A stretch of DNA of 64,000 nt from Spirogloea muscicola (GCA_009602725.1 WELB01000006.1:722344-786343), one strand, 5' to 3'. Positions 33,546-48,154 are shown, counted from the first letter of the stretch. Notes: a model not told the origin generated them from the sequence alone. Numbers and translations: made by a program.

Positions 33546-36500
33546 ATGGAGTCCCTGCTGGCTGCTGCGCTCGACTCTAAGCTGCGCTACTACCTCAAGA
33601 CTTACAGCCGTGACCAATTCCGTCTGAATGGCCGAACCGTGCAACTTTCCAATCTTGGTAACGTCCCTTCCACATCGTGAAGGTCTAACAGCAACTTGAA
33701 GGCAGCTCAGAGACCGAACAAACAGAATGTGGCTTGTCACATCCTATTATCAGTATCCATTCATACTATCTATACACTACGATGTTTTGCAGTGGTACTT
33801 AAACAGCAGCTTATAAGCTGCACTGCAAGTTCTTCATCATGATTCATCACGCAAGATCCAATGTGACGCAGCAGCTCAAGACTCTTTTGTACATGCCTTC
33901 AACAGAGTTGAATGGACTTGTGCTACATGCAATCCTTGGATTGCCGTCAACTGTGCACGTTGCACAAGCCAAAGTTGAGAAGCTCGAGATCAAGGTAACA
34001 AGCACCTTCCACTGTACTCTATGTGTTGTTTTGCTATCAAGGGCAGCCACAGCTCTGCTCGATATCAATGGCCCCATGCGCTTGCGAGGTTCCTTGCCTT
34101 ATTCAGACCTGTAGCGGTTGCTGGGCTCTTGTCAGTGCGCTTTTGCTAAGTCCTTCAACCGCCGAGGTTTCCTGGCATGAGGAGTGAACAAGAGAATGCC
34201 AATACAATACGCATCAGCTGCCTGATATCTAAACTGATGTGCTATGCAATAAAAGCATTAATGTAATCACTTCTCAAGCTTACACGATTCTATGCGCATA
34301 GTCAGAGCGATATATAACGTGAGGATGCCTGCTTGTCTTGTTGGACTGTCACATATAGAGGAAATGCTACACAATTCTACTAATTTGTGACTCATGGGCA
34401 GCTTCCCACATTTTCGAATATAAGCGCTGAGCCTACAGTGGTGTCCATCTCCACTCTGGACTTGGTGATATCGGAGACACAAAGCACAGACTTCGATGCA
34501 GCAGTTGCGAGGTGAGCAAGCCTGTTGTCCTCAGTTGGCAAGCGCTCAACGGCTGCTGGGACACAACCAATTTGAGCCATCATAATGACCCCTTTCATGC
34601 ATGTTGGTCAGGAAATTGTAAGACAAAGCAAGAGCAAACATCGTATGATGGTTGCTGCCATGCTGCTGTTCGTGTAGCTTGTTTGCACTGCAAGTACACT
34701 TGTCAGATCTTTTCGGGCTGGCTTTCACAGCCCTAGTCCCCTTCGGAAGAAGAAGGACGACAGCCAGGCGCAGGGACATCAATGGCTGACCGCTGATCCT
34801 GCTCCTGTTTGACTGCGCAGTGCAGCAAGTGCAGCAAGCAAGAGCACAAGCTATGGCTTTGCTGATAAGGTAGGTCAAATGTGAAGTGAGCTGGGTGTTG
34901 GCAATCTCTTGCATCTTGACTGCAATTGTGGACTTTATTTTCAGATTTGTTTTGGTCGGGCCTTTCAGACTCCTCCTGACAAGCTGCATCTAATTAGCAG
35001 GGTGGTGCTCGGTGCAGATTGCTGATGGTATGACCGTGGAAGTAGGCACTCTAAACTTGACCGTGGAGACAAAAGGCAGCAGCATTTCTGGGGGACAGGC
35101 AGCAGCTGCCTGGTACACCTGATTGTCAGCATCACTGTGTGATAAGCCCAAGTTTCAGACGCAAATAGGCTTTGAGACCCTCACATAAGGTAATGATGCA
35201 CTAAGAAAGCGTGCAGTTGTGAAGGAGTCAGTCGAGCCATTTTTCAGGAAGCTGATGCTTCAACTTCTGAGTCGTGCAGGATACCACCCATGGCATCGAT
35301 AACCCTCAAAGGGGTCACACTGATAACCACGAATGAATCATGGCAGGTCAGCCTTGAAAGGGAATAGATTATTGGCCTGCTCCACCTCTTTTCAACATTC
35401 AGACCGCATAGAATGGACCTGATAGTTGTCAGGGTTCTATTGAAGAGCTGCACAGAAGGATTCCAAAAGAAGTCATTCTCTTATGTAGTCTGGCCTGTCG
35501 TTGACGAGCTGCTAACCTTTGGCTTGCTCTTCTTGACATTGAGAAGGTTGTCAATCTGAACGATACAAGGCATTTTTTCAAGGACAGAAAATGCATCTAC
35601 ATCTTCCGAGTGAGTGAACATTTGCTGGACTGATCAAAGCATTGTATGGTGCCACATCGTGTACGGCAATACCCAGTTTGCCAAGGGCATATGCAAGATC
35701 TCCTCGCCTTCAATTACAAAGGCTGACACCTATCTCATTTTATCAATTTTATGCTTGTGTCATGGATGAGCAGAAGCTGGAGTGGTCCTGCCTCTCAATT
35801 GACCTCCTTCCCCACCCAGACATGTTTCTTGATAACAAGTTGGTCAGTCCACAAGTGGCTGGCTCAGGAAGTCGAGGGGCTGATGGAGCAAAACGCGCGT
35901 TCTTTGGGGGCGAGCGCTTTCTTGACAACATCACTGGTGTTGTGCATGTGAGACACCCAAGATTCGATGCTCTGACAAAAAGCTGATGACGCACTGCTCA
36001 TACTTAGCCACCACCCATCCATTCTCATAAGTACCATACATCATAGTAATGGATATCACATGACATGCACAGAGCAGTGCTTGCCTGTTGTCTAAAGTCT
36101 TCCTTGCGAAATAGGTCACAATGCACCGATCGGAGACTAACAACCCCATTGGGCTGGAGGTGGATTTGGAGCTTTCAGACGCTTTTTGTCCAGCTGTTAG
36201 TGAGCCAGGTGCTCATTGCCCTCTTGCAGCCAACTCGGCCTGCACACACTTCCACTATCCTCCTGTGCACGCTGCTGTCAGTCCCTTGATTCTGAGCAAT
36301 GTGGTCAGCAAGATGCCATTAGAAAGTCTGTAGATCTAAAGACCTCCCCCCAAAATATCAAGAGATCTTTGGTCTCCACTTTTGCCATGTCTTCCATCAA
36401 CGTAAGTATGTACAGCAAGCGTCTGACATGCTCGTTGGGTGGGCATTGTTGTTTCTTGATGGCAGGATTGCGGGCACTGATGCGCTGTATGACAGGCATG

Positions 36501-39500
36501 TATGGTTGTCTGAACCGGGCTGACAAGAAGCCAGTCACGCAGGTCAGTTGTTCTGACTGCATTGCTGTATCCTTCAATTGCAGGACAGGCTGTTAGGTTA
36601 AATTGGCATATAGAAAGAGAACTTGCATGCATTATATGCACTCTGATGCAGAGCAAAACCAAGAGCGTGTAGATTGGCAGACACTCTGCATCTGAGAGGG
36701 ACTCATGGTCGAGAATGGTTGAGAATGTACAGCTGGCAGATGCTGCAAGTAGGTCCTACATGAAAGCATCACTCAGCAGTATCTTTCTGCGGATCAAAGA
36801 AACAGGTATAATGAGATCAGATATAAGTAGATCTATTGTGTCTTCATCGCGCGTATCTCTTTGTTCTTCTGCTCTGAGCATCATAGACTTCTTCCACAAA
36901 TACCATGTCAAAGGGTTTGACGTCAGGAGTTATTGAGCTAAATGCACAACATTGAGCAGGATGTGTGCAGGATGAAGCTGAGATATAAGGCCTAACAATG
37001 TGCAGATTTTCAGTTGGAGTTGCTGCTCCACTCTCTTACATATGTGAAGGTGGGATGGTGGTCGTCGGAGTATGAGCCTTGATGTGATTACCATCATGAG
37101 TGGGTTGTACGACGTCAACTACTGGCCATCTCATGATACCTGTCTTCTTGCAGGCGAGTTGTGCAGAAGGCCTCCTACTTAAATCCATGTCCTGGATGAA
37201 TGTTGAGTCAATCATTTTGAGGTGCGAACGACTTCCTCACTCATGCATTATCTTACCAATCAGTATTGACACCATACTGTTATCATTCCAATCTGCAATG
37301 TGGGCCTGGTGCATGTGAATGTCGTGAACCTGTGTATGTGCCAGAGGATCAATGACCATCCTTTGCTCATGCAGAGATACCTTCTCTCAACAATCGTGTG
37401 TGCTCATTCAGCCTGGAGCGAGCGAGCGTCAGTTAACCCCCAAGGTCGCTCCCTCCTTTGGTATGTCATTTGCCCCTCCTTTCTGTCCAAGTCTTCTGTC
37501 CAAACTGCAGTAAGTGCATGTGTGTAGCACGTTGTTCTGTAATAAGTCCCACCACCAGCTTCCGAGTACTAAAATTCCTTATGCGCACCACTGGTGCAGC
37601 CAATGACGCGCTCTGGCCCAGAATTTATCCTTTAGCATTGCAAAAGGATGATATGCCTGAGGGCATAGGAAGGCAATTAATGACGATCTTCTCCACTCAG
37701 ACCACACCCACACCAGCTCCTCCTGCAGTGGCTTCGCAGCTTGTCTTGTACATTCGCCCCCTAGAGGTGCTCACTACACAGAGTCACTGCCCTTGACTTT
37801 CTTTTGCATCCCAGCGACCAGCTATAGCACATACTTATAGACGTCACTCAATGCTCTCCTTCACAAATGAAGCTAAATTAAGGACAAGGAACTGACATGG
37901 CCGATGCCACTTTCAGGTTCATTTGCAAGAGGAGGCCTGTCTGCGAATCGCGTCACTCCTTGCCGATAGCATGACAGGAGGGAAAGGGACAACCACTTCT
38001 ACCCCCTGCCTTCAGTACATATTATTATGCTTAGATGATTTTGACCTCATCCTGCCCATCAGTGGTGACGAAGAAGTCTCCACGACCTCGACGGCCTCTG
38101 CAACAGAGGGTGCAACCACATTGCTGACTATGCATTCAACGTTCTCCAACCGTGAGCGCTTCACAGGAGCCAGATTACACCTACAAGACTTGGTGATTTG
38201 TGAGGACCCCTCTTTGCGCTTCCGCCTGCTCCAGGTTGAGAAGGACGCTGCGTGCTTCTCTCTGTGGCCAGATCAACCAGTAAACACTAGCTCGATGCGC
38301 ATTTCCATGTCCGCTGGAACCATTACGTTCGCATTAGAATCTGAAGGTGACAGCAGCCTGTGGTGGTGCGTGGAGGCTTACGAGTGGGCGGCAGAGATAG
38401 CCATGGTCACCGCCGATGGTTCACCCTTGGATTTGCTGCCGCCACCCGGAGGCGTAGTCAGGTTGGGCATATATTGCAAGCACTACGTGTCCAACACTTC
38501 TAAAGCACAGCTAGCCTTTGTGCTAAGGATGTACTCATACCTTGGAAGGGTGAGCAGGACATTGGTCAGGGTGGGCAAGGGCAAGGAACAAGTCCTGGAT
38601 CCCAAAATGGGCTTGCAAAGCCTCGAAAAGAGGCGGCACAAGAATGTGGCAAGGAGCGATTCGTCTTTGACTGAGCTGGTGGCTCTGGCACCAGGCGACA
38701 GCTCGTTCCTCTTCAAGCTGGACATGCTGGAGTTGAAGCTACTCGATGGGGCCAAGAACCAGCTGGCCAGATTCCTTGGGGGCAGGCTGAGCACGACAAT
38801 CACCCACAGGTCTCTTGGGGGGGCAGCTGCAGTTACTTCTTCCCTACTCTGGCTGGATGTGAGGCTTGAGTTAGTGGACACTGCACTTTCTCCGCTTGCA
38901 CGGACGAGCGAAGCAGGAGGAGCATGCCATGCGGCCACGAACGAGGCTTCGTCCATCTCATCAACGCCTCGCATGCGGGCAGTGTTGTGGAAGGGAGAGT
39001 GCCAGGGCAGCATAAGAGGCACAGCTGGTGTCAGCTCCTCTTCAAGGCTCCCGTTCATTGACATGAATGTGGTTCATGTCATCCCTTTTAACGCCACAGA
39101 TGATTCGCACGAGCTCAGAATTTCGGCCAAAGTGGGTGGTGTAAGGCTGGGAGGCGGTATGGCATACAATGAGGCCTTACTCTACCACTTCGGAATTCTA
39201 CTCCCCGGAGCTACGCCTAGCAAAGACATTGTCAAGCTGGTCACCTTCCTGTACTCAGGAGAGTTGGCCAACATCTTCACCGACCCAATCATTCCCACTG
39301 GTAAGCTAATGATTGATTGATGATCCACTGATGCCGGTTGCTTTTAGATTCCTATCTCACCCCCAAGATAAACTATTGCATGACTCTGTAGAATGCTGTG
39401 CAGCAATTAAAATTGGCACACATGCCATATGAAACTGCTATCTGAGATATCATGTGACCACCAATTTTCCAGCAGTGTCTGAGCCCGCAGAGCTGGAGGA

Positions 39501-40839
39501 AGGGGAGGAGGCAAATTGGAAAGTCAACATGCCAAATGAGATGGACCTGGATCTGCAGCTGCTGGATTGGCTGTTTGCAATAGAAGGGGCACAGCTCGGC
39601 GTTAGTGGTGTACAAGGAGGTGTTGCAGACACTGAAATCGAACGAGAGGCCCAATGCTGGCACTCTCAGTTTCGAAGGGTACGCATCCTTGCCAAAAAGG
39701 CAGCTGCGACGCCCACAACAGCTGCTCCGCTGCAGGCTCTGAAGGTGGGTGCGGATATGACCCTCATATACAATGTACCTTCCGCAGTGAAGTGACACGG
39801 AAATCTTCTACCACGAGCTTGTCAATGCCGTCCTTTGGGTGCTGAATACTGACAGGTAACCTGCACCAGCACCTGGTGTGCAGGTCAGCATGGAGGGGCT
39901 GCAGGCGTTGAAACCACAGCTGTTGAAGGAGGCTGTTGGTAATGGCAGCAGAGACCCTCCTGTGAAGCCCCCCCCCAAGTCTGCATCCCTGGCCAACATG
40001 GGCATTGCGGGCCAGGACGGGCTTGACTTGGAGCTCAGACTGGTGAGCAGGAGTTCGCCGGCCACCGTGACGCTTGAGGCCACTTCCCCTAGCTATGCTG
40101 CTGGCACAGAGTGGGCAGTCGGAGACTGGTGCGTCGAGAGTGTACATGTGGCCATGACCCAGCCGGTGAGTGCTGCCAGCAATGCCCTTTGCTTTTGCTG
40201 TCATATCTTCCCAGGCATGCTGATGTTTTCATATCCTGCTTGAGTAATGGCAATACCATCTGCGTACTTCAACTTTACCCCAGTTTGAAGTGGAGGCTAC
40301 CCAAGCGGAGCTGCACCACCTGCTGGAGTTGGTGAAAGCGGAGTCGGCTGCCGCCAGCAGGATCGCTGCTGCCGTTCTCAATTTGCTGCAGATGGACAGT
40401 GCCGCTCCTCTTGCGCATTCTGCTGTCACGCAGTTCTTTGGGAGCAGTAAGCACTAAGTCCCATCTGAATGGCTGACACCCATACCTAGCATTGCACATC
40501 CGCTGCTTCCTTAGCTATATCCTGTTAGATAGACGTACCTGCAGGCTCGTCACCCTCTGATCTGGTTTTGCCTTCGTCTCAGGCGAGACAAGCAGGGATG
40601 ACGACCCTGGTGATGACCAGAAGGGCCTGACAAGCGTCGTCGACGCCGGCTGGAAGAAGATTGCTGCTGAAGCAGAGGCCGTGGTGACGCGGTCAACTGC
40701 ACTTTGCGACAAGCTCAGAAGGGCAGGGGAGGTGAAAGCAGGGGCTGCCCCAGAGTTGCCGTCCGAATTCGGCAGTGTAGAGGAGCTGGCTGAGCAGATG
40801 AGGCACCTAGAAGAGCTGCTCACTTCGCTCCGCAGATGA
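33546..40839 (+). CDS. Chorein N-terminal (VPS13/BLTP3-like) bridge lipid-transfer protein
   Basis: Proteins of this family form long grooves that move lipids between membranes at contact sites. The start at 33546 gives MESLLAAALDSKLRYYLKTY then FRLNGRTVQLSNL, the chorein N-terminal signature. Well-supported exons: 33546-33657, 33906-33994 (LNGLVLHAILGLPSTVHV), 34402-34511 (VVSISTLDLVISETQ), 34821-34869, one from about 35025 (IADGMTVEVGTLNLTVET), one near 35250-35345 (MASITLKGVTLITTNESWQ), 35540-35605 (VVNLNDTRHF), 35752-35950 (LSIDLLPHPDMFLDN, KRAFFGGERFLDNITG), 36110-36210 (NPIGLEVDLELSDAFCPAVS), 36465-36540, about 37003-37050 (ADFQLELLLHSLTYVK), a long exon to about 39301, then pieces at 39.47-39.74, 39.88-40.16, 40.28-40.45 and 40.58-40.84 kb. 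The order matches plant proteins akin to human UHRF1BP1/SHIP164 (BLTP3). Total is likely over 1100 residues; several internal exon limits are unresolved. Confidence 0.85.
34695..34760 (+). repeat. Hairpin module inside an intron
   Basis: CTTTTCGGGCTGGCTTTCAC then AGCCCTAGTCCCCTTCGGAA lies in the intron between exons 34402-34511 and 34821-34869 of the chorein-family gene, in the sense orientation. It shows the module spreads into introns as well as spacers. Confidence 0.6.
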
Positions 40840-42326
40840 TATTGTCATGCCATTCTTGCGTTTATTAAGTACAGCTGATTGAGCATTGCATGCCTGAGCC
40901 CTCTTGTGCCTGAGCCCTCTTTGGAGCCAAGTTACCAGCTTAACTAATCAAAGGCCAGAGGTACCTCTGCAGCATCTTTTGTCTCCGCTTGAGCTTGGAT
41001 TCAACCTTCTTCACCAACACTGTTGCTTATTGTAGTCCAGATGCATTGTTCCTCATCACCAGAAGGAGACAGGACATAGCGCTCCTTGTTGGCAGGGACG
41101 CCAACCAAATCCACATTGTCGGTGAATGCATTTTCGATTATTTGTCAGCAAGGATGACATAGCTGACAGATGAGGCAAGTGAGGACCTCGCCCTGCTCAC
41201 GACGGATGCAATAAGCCCCCGAGATTGAAGACCCCACTACATGCATGCGCAGGGCACGTCTCGCAGACTTGCCCTGCATGCCTCACAGACTTGCCCTGCA
41301 TGCTCCAAGATGAAGCTCTAGTTGTGCCATTAAGCGAAGTTGAGCAATGCTCTACTTTCGATGGCTATCTAAGTGGAGCGATGGCTGGAAGGGGCCAGCG
41401 CCGAAGTAGATCAGGTTGGAGGCAAAGATGTGCAGGCCACAGCCAGAAGCTGTCAAGTTTGCCTTATCAGAGGTATGTGATGTCTTATACTGCAAGCGTT
41501 GCTAGTAGCATGCTTACTTGCAAAGGATTTCTCTGCCCCTCTGTCACCTCTAAGTACCCTCTAACCCTCTAAGTACCCTCAAATTTCCAGAGATACCTTC
41601 AGCTACTTCTTACTCAATGTGTGCCTTGCGGGTGAAAGACAATCTGCAATATCATCCGCATTCATCATTAATAATACATTCTCATATACAGATTGCACAC
41701 TCAATGCCTATTTGGTCTCTGCTAGGCCCCTTGCCTCAGTCATGTGCCTGTTAACTTGCAAACTACTGCGGCGAAAGGTGCAAAATATATCTTTCCTCTT
41801 GCTTGAGCAGTTAGCCTGTTTTCATTACTTCATCAACAATCAAGCAGACAGTGACACCCATAATGTCTTCAACTCCAACCACTTTTGCACAGCACGTAAA
41901 ATGTCCTACCAATGTGGACTCAAAATTCCTTAGCTAGAAATGCTTGAAGGACAGTGCGTTTTGGATTAATGGCGCAGGAATCAGACATGTGGCTCTGCTG
42001 AACGAACATATTGCACGGGGTCTCATGACTTCCATAACTTTGTTCCAACAATCCAACTAAGTAACTACCCCTTGTCCCAAGCTGAGTCCTTTCCGCAGCG
42101 TGCAAGATGAGCCACGCCACCGTCTGTCAAGTACCCAAGTCTGCCGCCTAGCCACCAGCATGTAGATGCATGCAAGCAGGAAGCAAGTGCTCATGAGCCT
42201 GCGCTGCTGCCGCAAGCGCTGCATGTGCTCCACTGCCCTCCTCTCCGCCTCTCCTAGGTGCACACCAGTATTGCCCGCAAAACTTGGCCAGCGGACCTGC
42301 ACCATAATCCCGAGTAACAGCACCAT
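40840..42326. other. Convergent spacer between chorein-family gene and eEF1A
   Basis: This is relatively AT-rich. It holds a 22-bp tandem repeat of CAGACTTGCCCTGCATGC at 41264-41303. A stretch near 41045-41170 translates to TRRRQDIALLVGRDANQIHI, which looks protein-like but has no start or partner exons I can find. No RNA gene or hairpin module is visible. Confidence 0.4.
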
Positions 42327-45140
<2,814 letters not shown>

Positions 45141-45144
45141 GCTG

Positions 45145-45425
45145 GCTTTCCTGGGCTGGTCAGAAACCAGCCCAGAACAGCCATCGCCCTCTACTGGAAG
45201 ACTCTTTCTTCTTCTTCTTAGCACTCCGGCTCCTTCAGACCTTGTCCATTCCTTTGGGCTGGCCTCTCCCAGCCACCAGTTAATCTGGCCGCGCTTGCTT
45301 ATTTCAGGCTGGCGTCTCACAGCCCTCGCGCCCTTTGACGCGAAGCTAGCTTCTTTCTTGTCCAGTTGTTTCAGGCTGGCCTTTCACAGTCCTCGCCCCC
45401 TTCGGCAGGGCTTGCTTTCAATACA
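45145..45425 (+). repeat. Cluster of three hairpin modules
   Basis: Hairpins lie at about 45152-45180 (GGGCTGGTCAGAAACCAGCC), 45258-45276 (GGGCTGGCCTCTCCCAGCC) and 45306-45410 (two looser copies, CAGGCTGGCGTCTCACAGCC and CAGGCTGGCCTTTCACAGTC). The middle one carries the CCAGTTAATCTGGCCGCGCT flank shared with 4.49 and 33.02 kb. Confidence 0.65.
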
Positions 45426-45454
45426 CCTTACACACCCCTCTCCTTCCTGTTACC

Positions 45455-45580
45455 TTGGCCACCTTAGCATAGGGCTTCGTTCTGTATAGCCCCAGTTTTT
45501 GCACTAGCTTTTGCCTAGACACTGCATTGGCTTCAAGTTAGCCACCCTTTTATTCAGCGTGCACTGCGCACCTTCTCTCC
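45455..45580 (+). repeat. Module B, copy 1
   Basis: ACCTTGGCCACCTTAGCATA, GGGCTTCG, TATAGCCCCAGTTTTTGCAC, TAGCTTTTGCCTAGACACTG, CATTGGCTTCAAGTTAGCCA, then GCACTGCGCACC. This orientation is the reverse of the 26.9 and 51.3 kb copies. About 125 bp with no reading frame. Confidence 0.7.
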
Positions 45581-45594
45581 TTTCTCTTTTCTCT

Positions 45595-45810
45595 TACAGC
45601 CCTCGCCCCCTTTGAGAAAGAAGCTCGCCTAATTTGAGAAGGTCGCTGGGAAAGGCCAGCCCAAAAAGAATGGACTAGGTCCAGCAGGGAAAGTAAGCTC
45701 ATCCAAAAGGGGCAAGGGCTGTGAAAGGCCAGCCCAGAAAGAATATACAAGGTCCGAAGGGGCCGGAAAGTGCTGAAAAAGAAGAGCTTATTTTCACAAC
45801 CCTCGCCCCG
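45595..45810. repeat. Hairpin modules, mixed orientation
   Basis: A left tail CAGCCCTCGCCCCCTTTGAG precedes GAAAGGCCAGCCCAAAAAGA and, at 45705-45770, CAAAAGGGGCAAGGGCTGTG then AAAGGCCAGCCCAGAAAGAA and GGTCCGAAGGGGCCGG. At least two inserted tails. Confidence 0.6.
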
Positions 45811-45829
45811 TTATGCTCACCCATAAGTA

Positions 45830-45985
45830 CTAACGTAACACTCTCTGCTTTAGCCACCTTAGCATAGAGCTTCTTTTTATGTAGCCCCACAATTTGCACT
45901 AGCTTTTGCCTGAACAGTGGATTGGCTCAGAATGGCCACCCTCTCGTTTGGCACCGCGTGCCATCTCTCCTTGGAAGAGCCTTTA
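45830..45985 (+). repeat. Module B, copy 2 (most complete)
   Basis: Order: ACGTAACACTCTCTGCTTTA, GCCACCTTAGCATAGAGCTT, TTTATGTAGCCCC, AATTTGCACTAGCTTTTGCC, TGAACAGTGGATTGGCTCAG, AATGGCCACCCTCTCGTTTG, GCACCGCGTGCCATCTCTCC. With copy 1 and the copy at 51.3 kb this defines a unit of about 150 bp. Confidence 0.7.
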
Positions 45986-46059
45986 CTTCTCTTGCAGCAG
46001 CCGCATTCACTTTTCCCTGGCCTTGTGGACGTCGTCACATTCTTCAGGCTTACTTTTAT

Positions 46060-46440
46060 GGAATGGACCTTGTTCATTCGTTTTGGGCTGGCCACTTGCA
46101 GCAATCGCCTTACCTTGGAAAAGCTCTTTCTTCCTGGGCTGGCCTCTTGCAGCCATTGCCTTTCCTCGGAAGTGTTTCTCTGCAAGGAGACGCATGCAGG
46201 AGAGAAGGCGCGCGGTGCGCACGAAATTGGAGTGAGGCCAAAGCAAGCCAATCCTCTTTACTTGTTGTAAAGAGGAGCAGGGGATGCGAGCTTCGGAGAT
46301 CATAGGATATCATGATCGGCCCCATAATACGGCCTCAGAATTGGCCAGACAGGCAAGGCCGCCGATAGAATAAGCTCTTGCAAAGGGGCCGAGGGCTGTG
46401 AATAGCCATCCCATAACGAATGGACAAGGTAGATAGAGAG
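46060..46440. repeat. Mixed hairpin modules and a module B copy
   Basis: Hairpin tails at 46070-46160 (TTTTGGGCTGGCCACTTGCA, then a second GGGCTGGCCTCTTGCAGCC), a module B fragment at 46195-46268 in opposite orientation (GAGAGAAGGCGCGCGGTGCG, GCCAAAGCAAGCCAATCCTC) and a hairpin near 46385-46430 (GGGCCGAGGGCTGTGAATAG). Confidence 0.55.
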
Positions 46441-46583
46441 CCCCGCCGACAGAGGCTCGGGGCATGCAAGCGCCTGAAGAGGAGGTCTGCGCAGCGAATC
46501 AAGCACAGCGGCACCAGATGCAGCTAAGCGAGCTCAATCTTCTCCCACACAGCAGCTGGTCAAAGTCAAAGTAGGATATGGAA

Positions 46584-46829
46584 CTACCAAAAATCGTTGC
46601 GCATCTGAATGCCAGACTTGATGTTGCCCAGAAGCCCCTCACTGTCACCACCTGTGGCGTTCTTAGCTTGGGACTTGAAAGTGTTGATGTCACTGCTGAC
46701 CTTGTTCTTCAACCCCTGGTCTCCACCTGACTGGCCTCCAAGACCAAAGAGGCCCCCTGATCGGCTCTGGGTAGCAATGCCAGCTGCAGACTTTGCACTG
46801 TTGATGTCGCTGCTAACCTTGTTCTTTGC
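46584..46829 (-). CDS. Unidentified protein, terminal exon with two repeated segments
   Basis: I do not recognise this. The minus strand from a CCAG acceptor at 46830 reads AKNKVSSDINSAKSAAGIAT, QSRSGGLFGLGGQSGGDQGL, KNKVSSDINTFKSQAKNATG then GLLGNIKSGIQMRNDFW-stop (81 residues). The segment KNKVSSDIN occurs twice, 40 residues apart, each followed by a Lys/Ser pair. It is Gly/Ser-rich, free of Cys and His, with alternating helix-prone and glycine segments. Codon choice is like host genes (C/G third positions), and the DNA repeat units have diverged at synonymous sites, arguing for real coding. Upstream exons should lie to the right of 46847 but none is convincing, so the gene may be broken or its earlier exons very short. 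Confidence 0.5.
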   Translation of the reverse strand, partial: AKNKVSSDINSAKSAAGIATQSRSGGLFGLGGQSGGDQGLKNKVSSDINTFKSQAKNATGGDSEGLLGNIKSGIQMRNDFW

Positions 46830-46849
46830 CTGGCCCCCATTTCAACCCT

Positions 46850-47596
46850 GCAGCAAAAGCCACATGCAGCATCTGACGCGGCCCAACAATGCAAGGCAAG
46901 AGTTTGTGGAGCCTACCAAGACAGACAAAGTTGTGCACCATTCGTGCGCAGAGGAGGTGGGCCCCTGGAAGCTCGCCTGCTCAGCATTTTGTGGCCAGCT
47001 CCGAAAGGAGGTGCAAGGAGCTCCAGCCAGTGCTTATATGGCAGGAGCAAGCTTGTCCTGAGAGTGAAATGGTCACCATGCCAGATTGTACGTGTCACTG
47101 CCAGGACTGATGCCCACCTTGCTGTCACATGCCTGTCTGGCATGTGACACCGCGCTTGTCTAACGGTCCCTACCCTACACATCCTGCATAGCACTTGCAC
47201 TCTGATTTCTGGATTCTCAAGCTCAAGCATGTCCTGCCCCTTTGTACGCATTTAACCTGTGGTCAGAAGCCCCGGCATGGCGAGATTGTGGTTACCAAGT
47301 CTCTCAAGACAAAGTTGCCTCTCACTGCTTTCTGCTCCAGAAGCGGCTGTGCGTAAGGCAGTTGATTTGCTGCATAATTCATGAATCACACCCATGTCGC
47401 CTTTAGAAGACAGTGACTGGAGTTCCTTGATGTTCTGGCTTGCTCTGCTGCTGCTTGAATCAGATGCATAACGATGACCGTGCGGGGCTCCACTTATGCA
47501 GGTCGCCCACGAACATGTCTATGCAGTTGGTCAACCATGTCTTGGCTGCGCTTGCTAGATTTTGCTTTACTTGCACTTTCAAGGGCCAGTCTCTAT
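46850..47596. other. Spacer, possible lost exons of the 46.6 kb gene
   Basis: GC is moderate. A frame on the minus strand near 47200-46920 is open but has no recognisable family. An inverted repeat GACATGCCTGTCTGGCATGTG (about 47125-47150) is visible within it. No hairpin module, LINE or RNA gene. Confidence 0.3.
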
Positions 47597-47607
47597 ATCT
47601 CTCTCTC

Positions 47608-47675
<68 letters not shown>

Positions 47676-47691
47676 NTCTCCCTCTCTCTCC
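47597..47691. repeat. (CT)n microsatellite containing an N
   Basis: About 95 bases of almost pure CT dinucleotides, with one N at 47676. The N again marks a join inside low-complexity sequence, so the true length is unknown. Confidence 0.95.
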
Positions 47692-48154
47692 CGGCCCCGT
47701 TGCACCGCATTTCGGTGTGGGCTGTCTTGAGCTATAAATTGCATCGATTACGACTCAGGCATTGTCAACGCACATCAGCTTGAGGGGGCTTCCACGATGA
47801 CTTCCTCTGACTCGGCTTCGTTGTCGTGGGTGGCCTTTGGAGACCTGTGCTGAGGCTCCTTGCAGAGGCTACGCAGAGAGACGGAGAGAACCCTTTAATC
47901 ATCTTATATGTCAGCCGCAGCATCCTAAAACTCATTCATGGTCACCTGCAAGAAATTGATCTGTGGGCCTCAGCACCCTCCCCTGACCACGCGTCTCAGT
48001 CGCACAACATCCTCTCTCCCCAGATCCCAGACAAAGCTCAGCCGGGTAGCTTAGCTTAGTCCTCATGCCTGGGGGGTCACGTCTCGCTCTGTCCAACTTG
48101 CGATCGTTTAGGGACCGTCTTTACAATTAGTATCTTGCTTTTTGCAATGTCCGG
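47692..48154. other. Spacer without recognisable features
   Basis: No coding exon, RNA gene or dispersed module could be recognised in this stretch between the CT microsatellite and the next hairpin module. Confidence 0.4.

Noticed and set aside
37923-39320. Separate single-exon gene
   Set aside because: It follows, in the same orientation, directly on chorein-family exons, and its start lies inside what reads as one continuing protein, so I treat it as part of that gene.
47440-47783. Open frames through the CT microsatellite
   Set aside because: They are Leu-Ser or Arg-Glu repeats created by the dinucleotide run.
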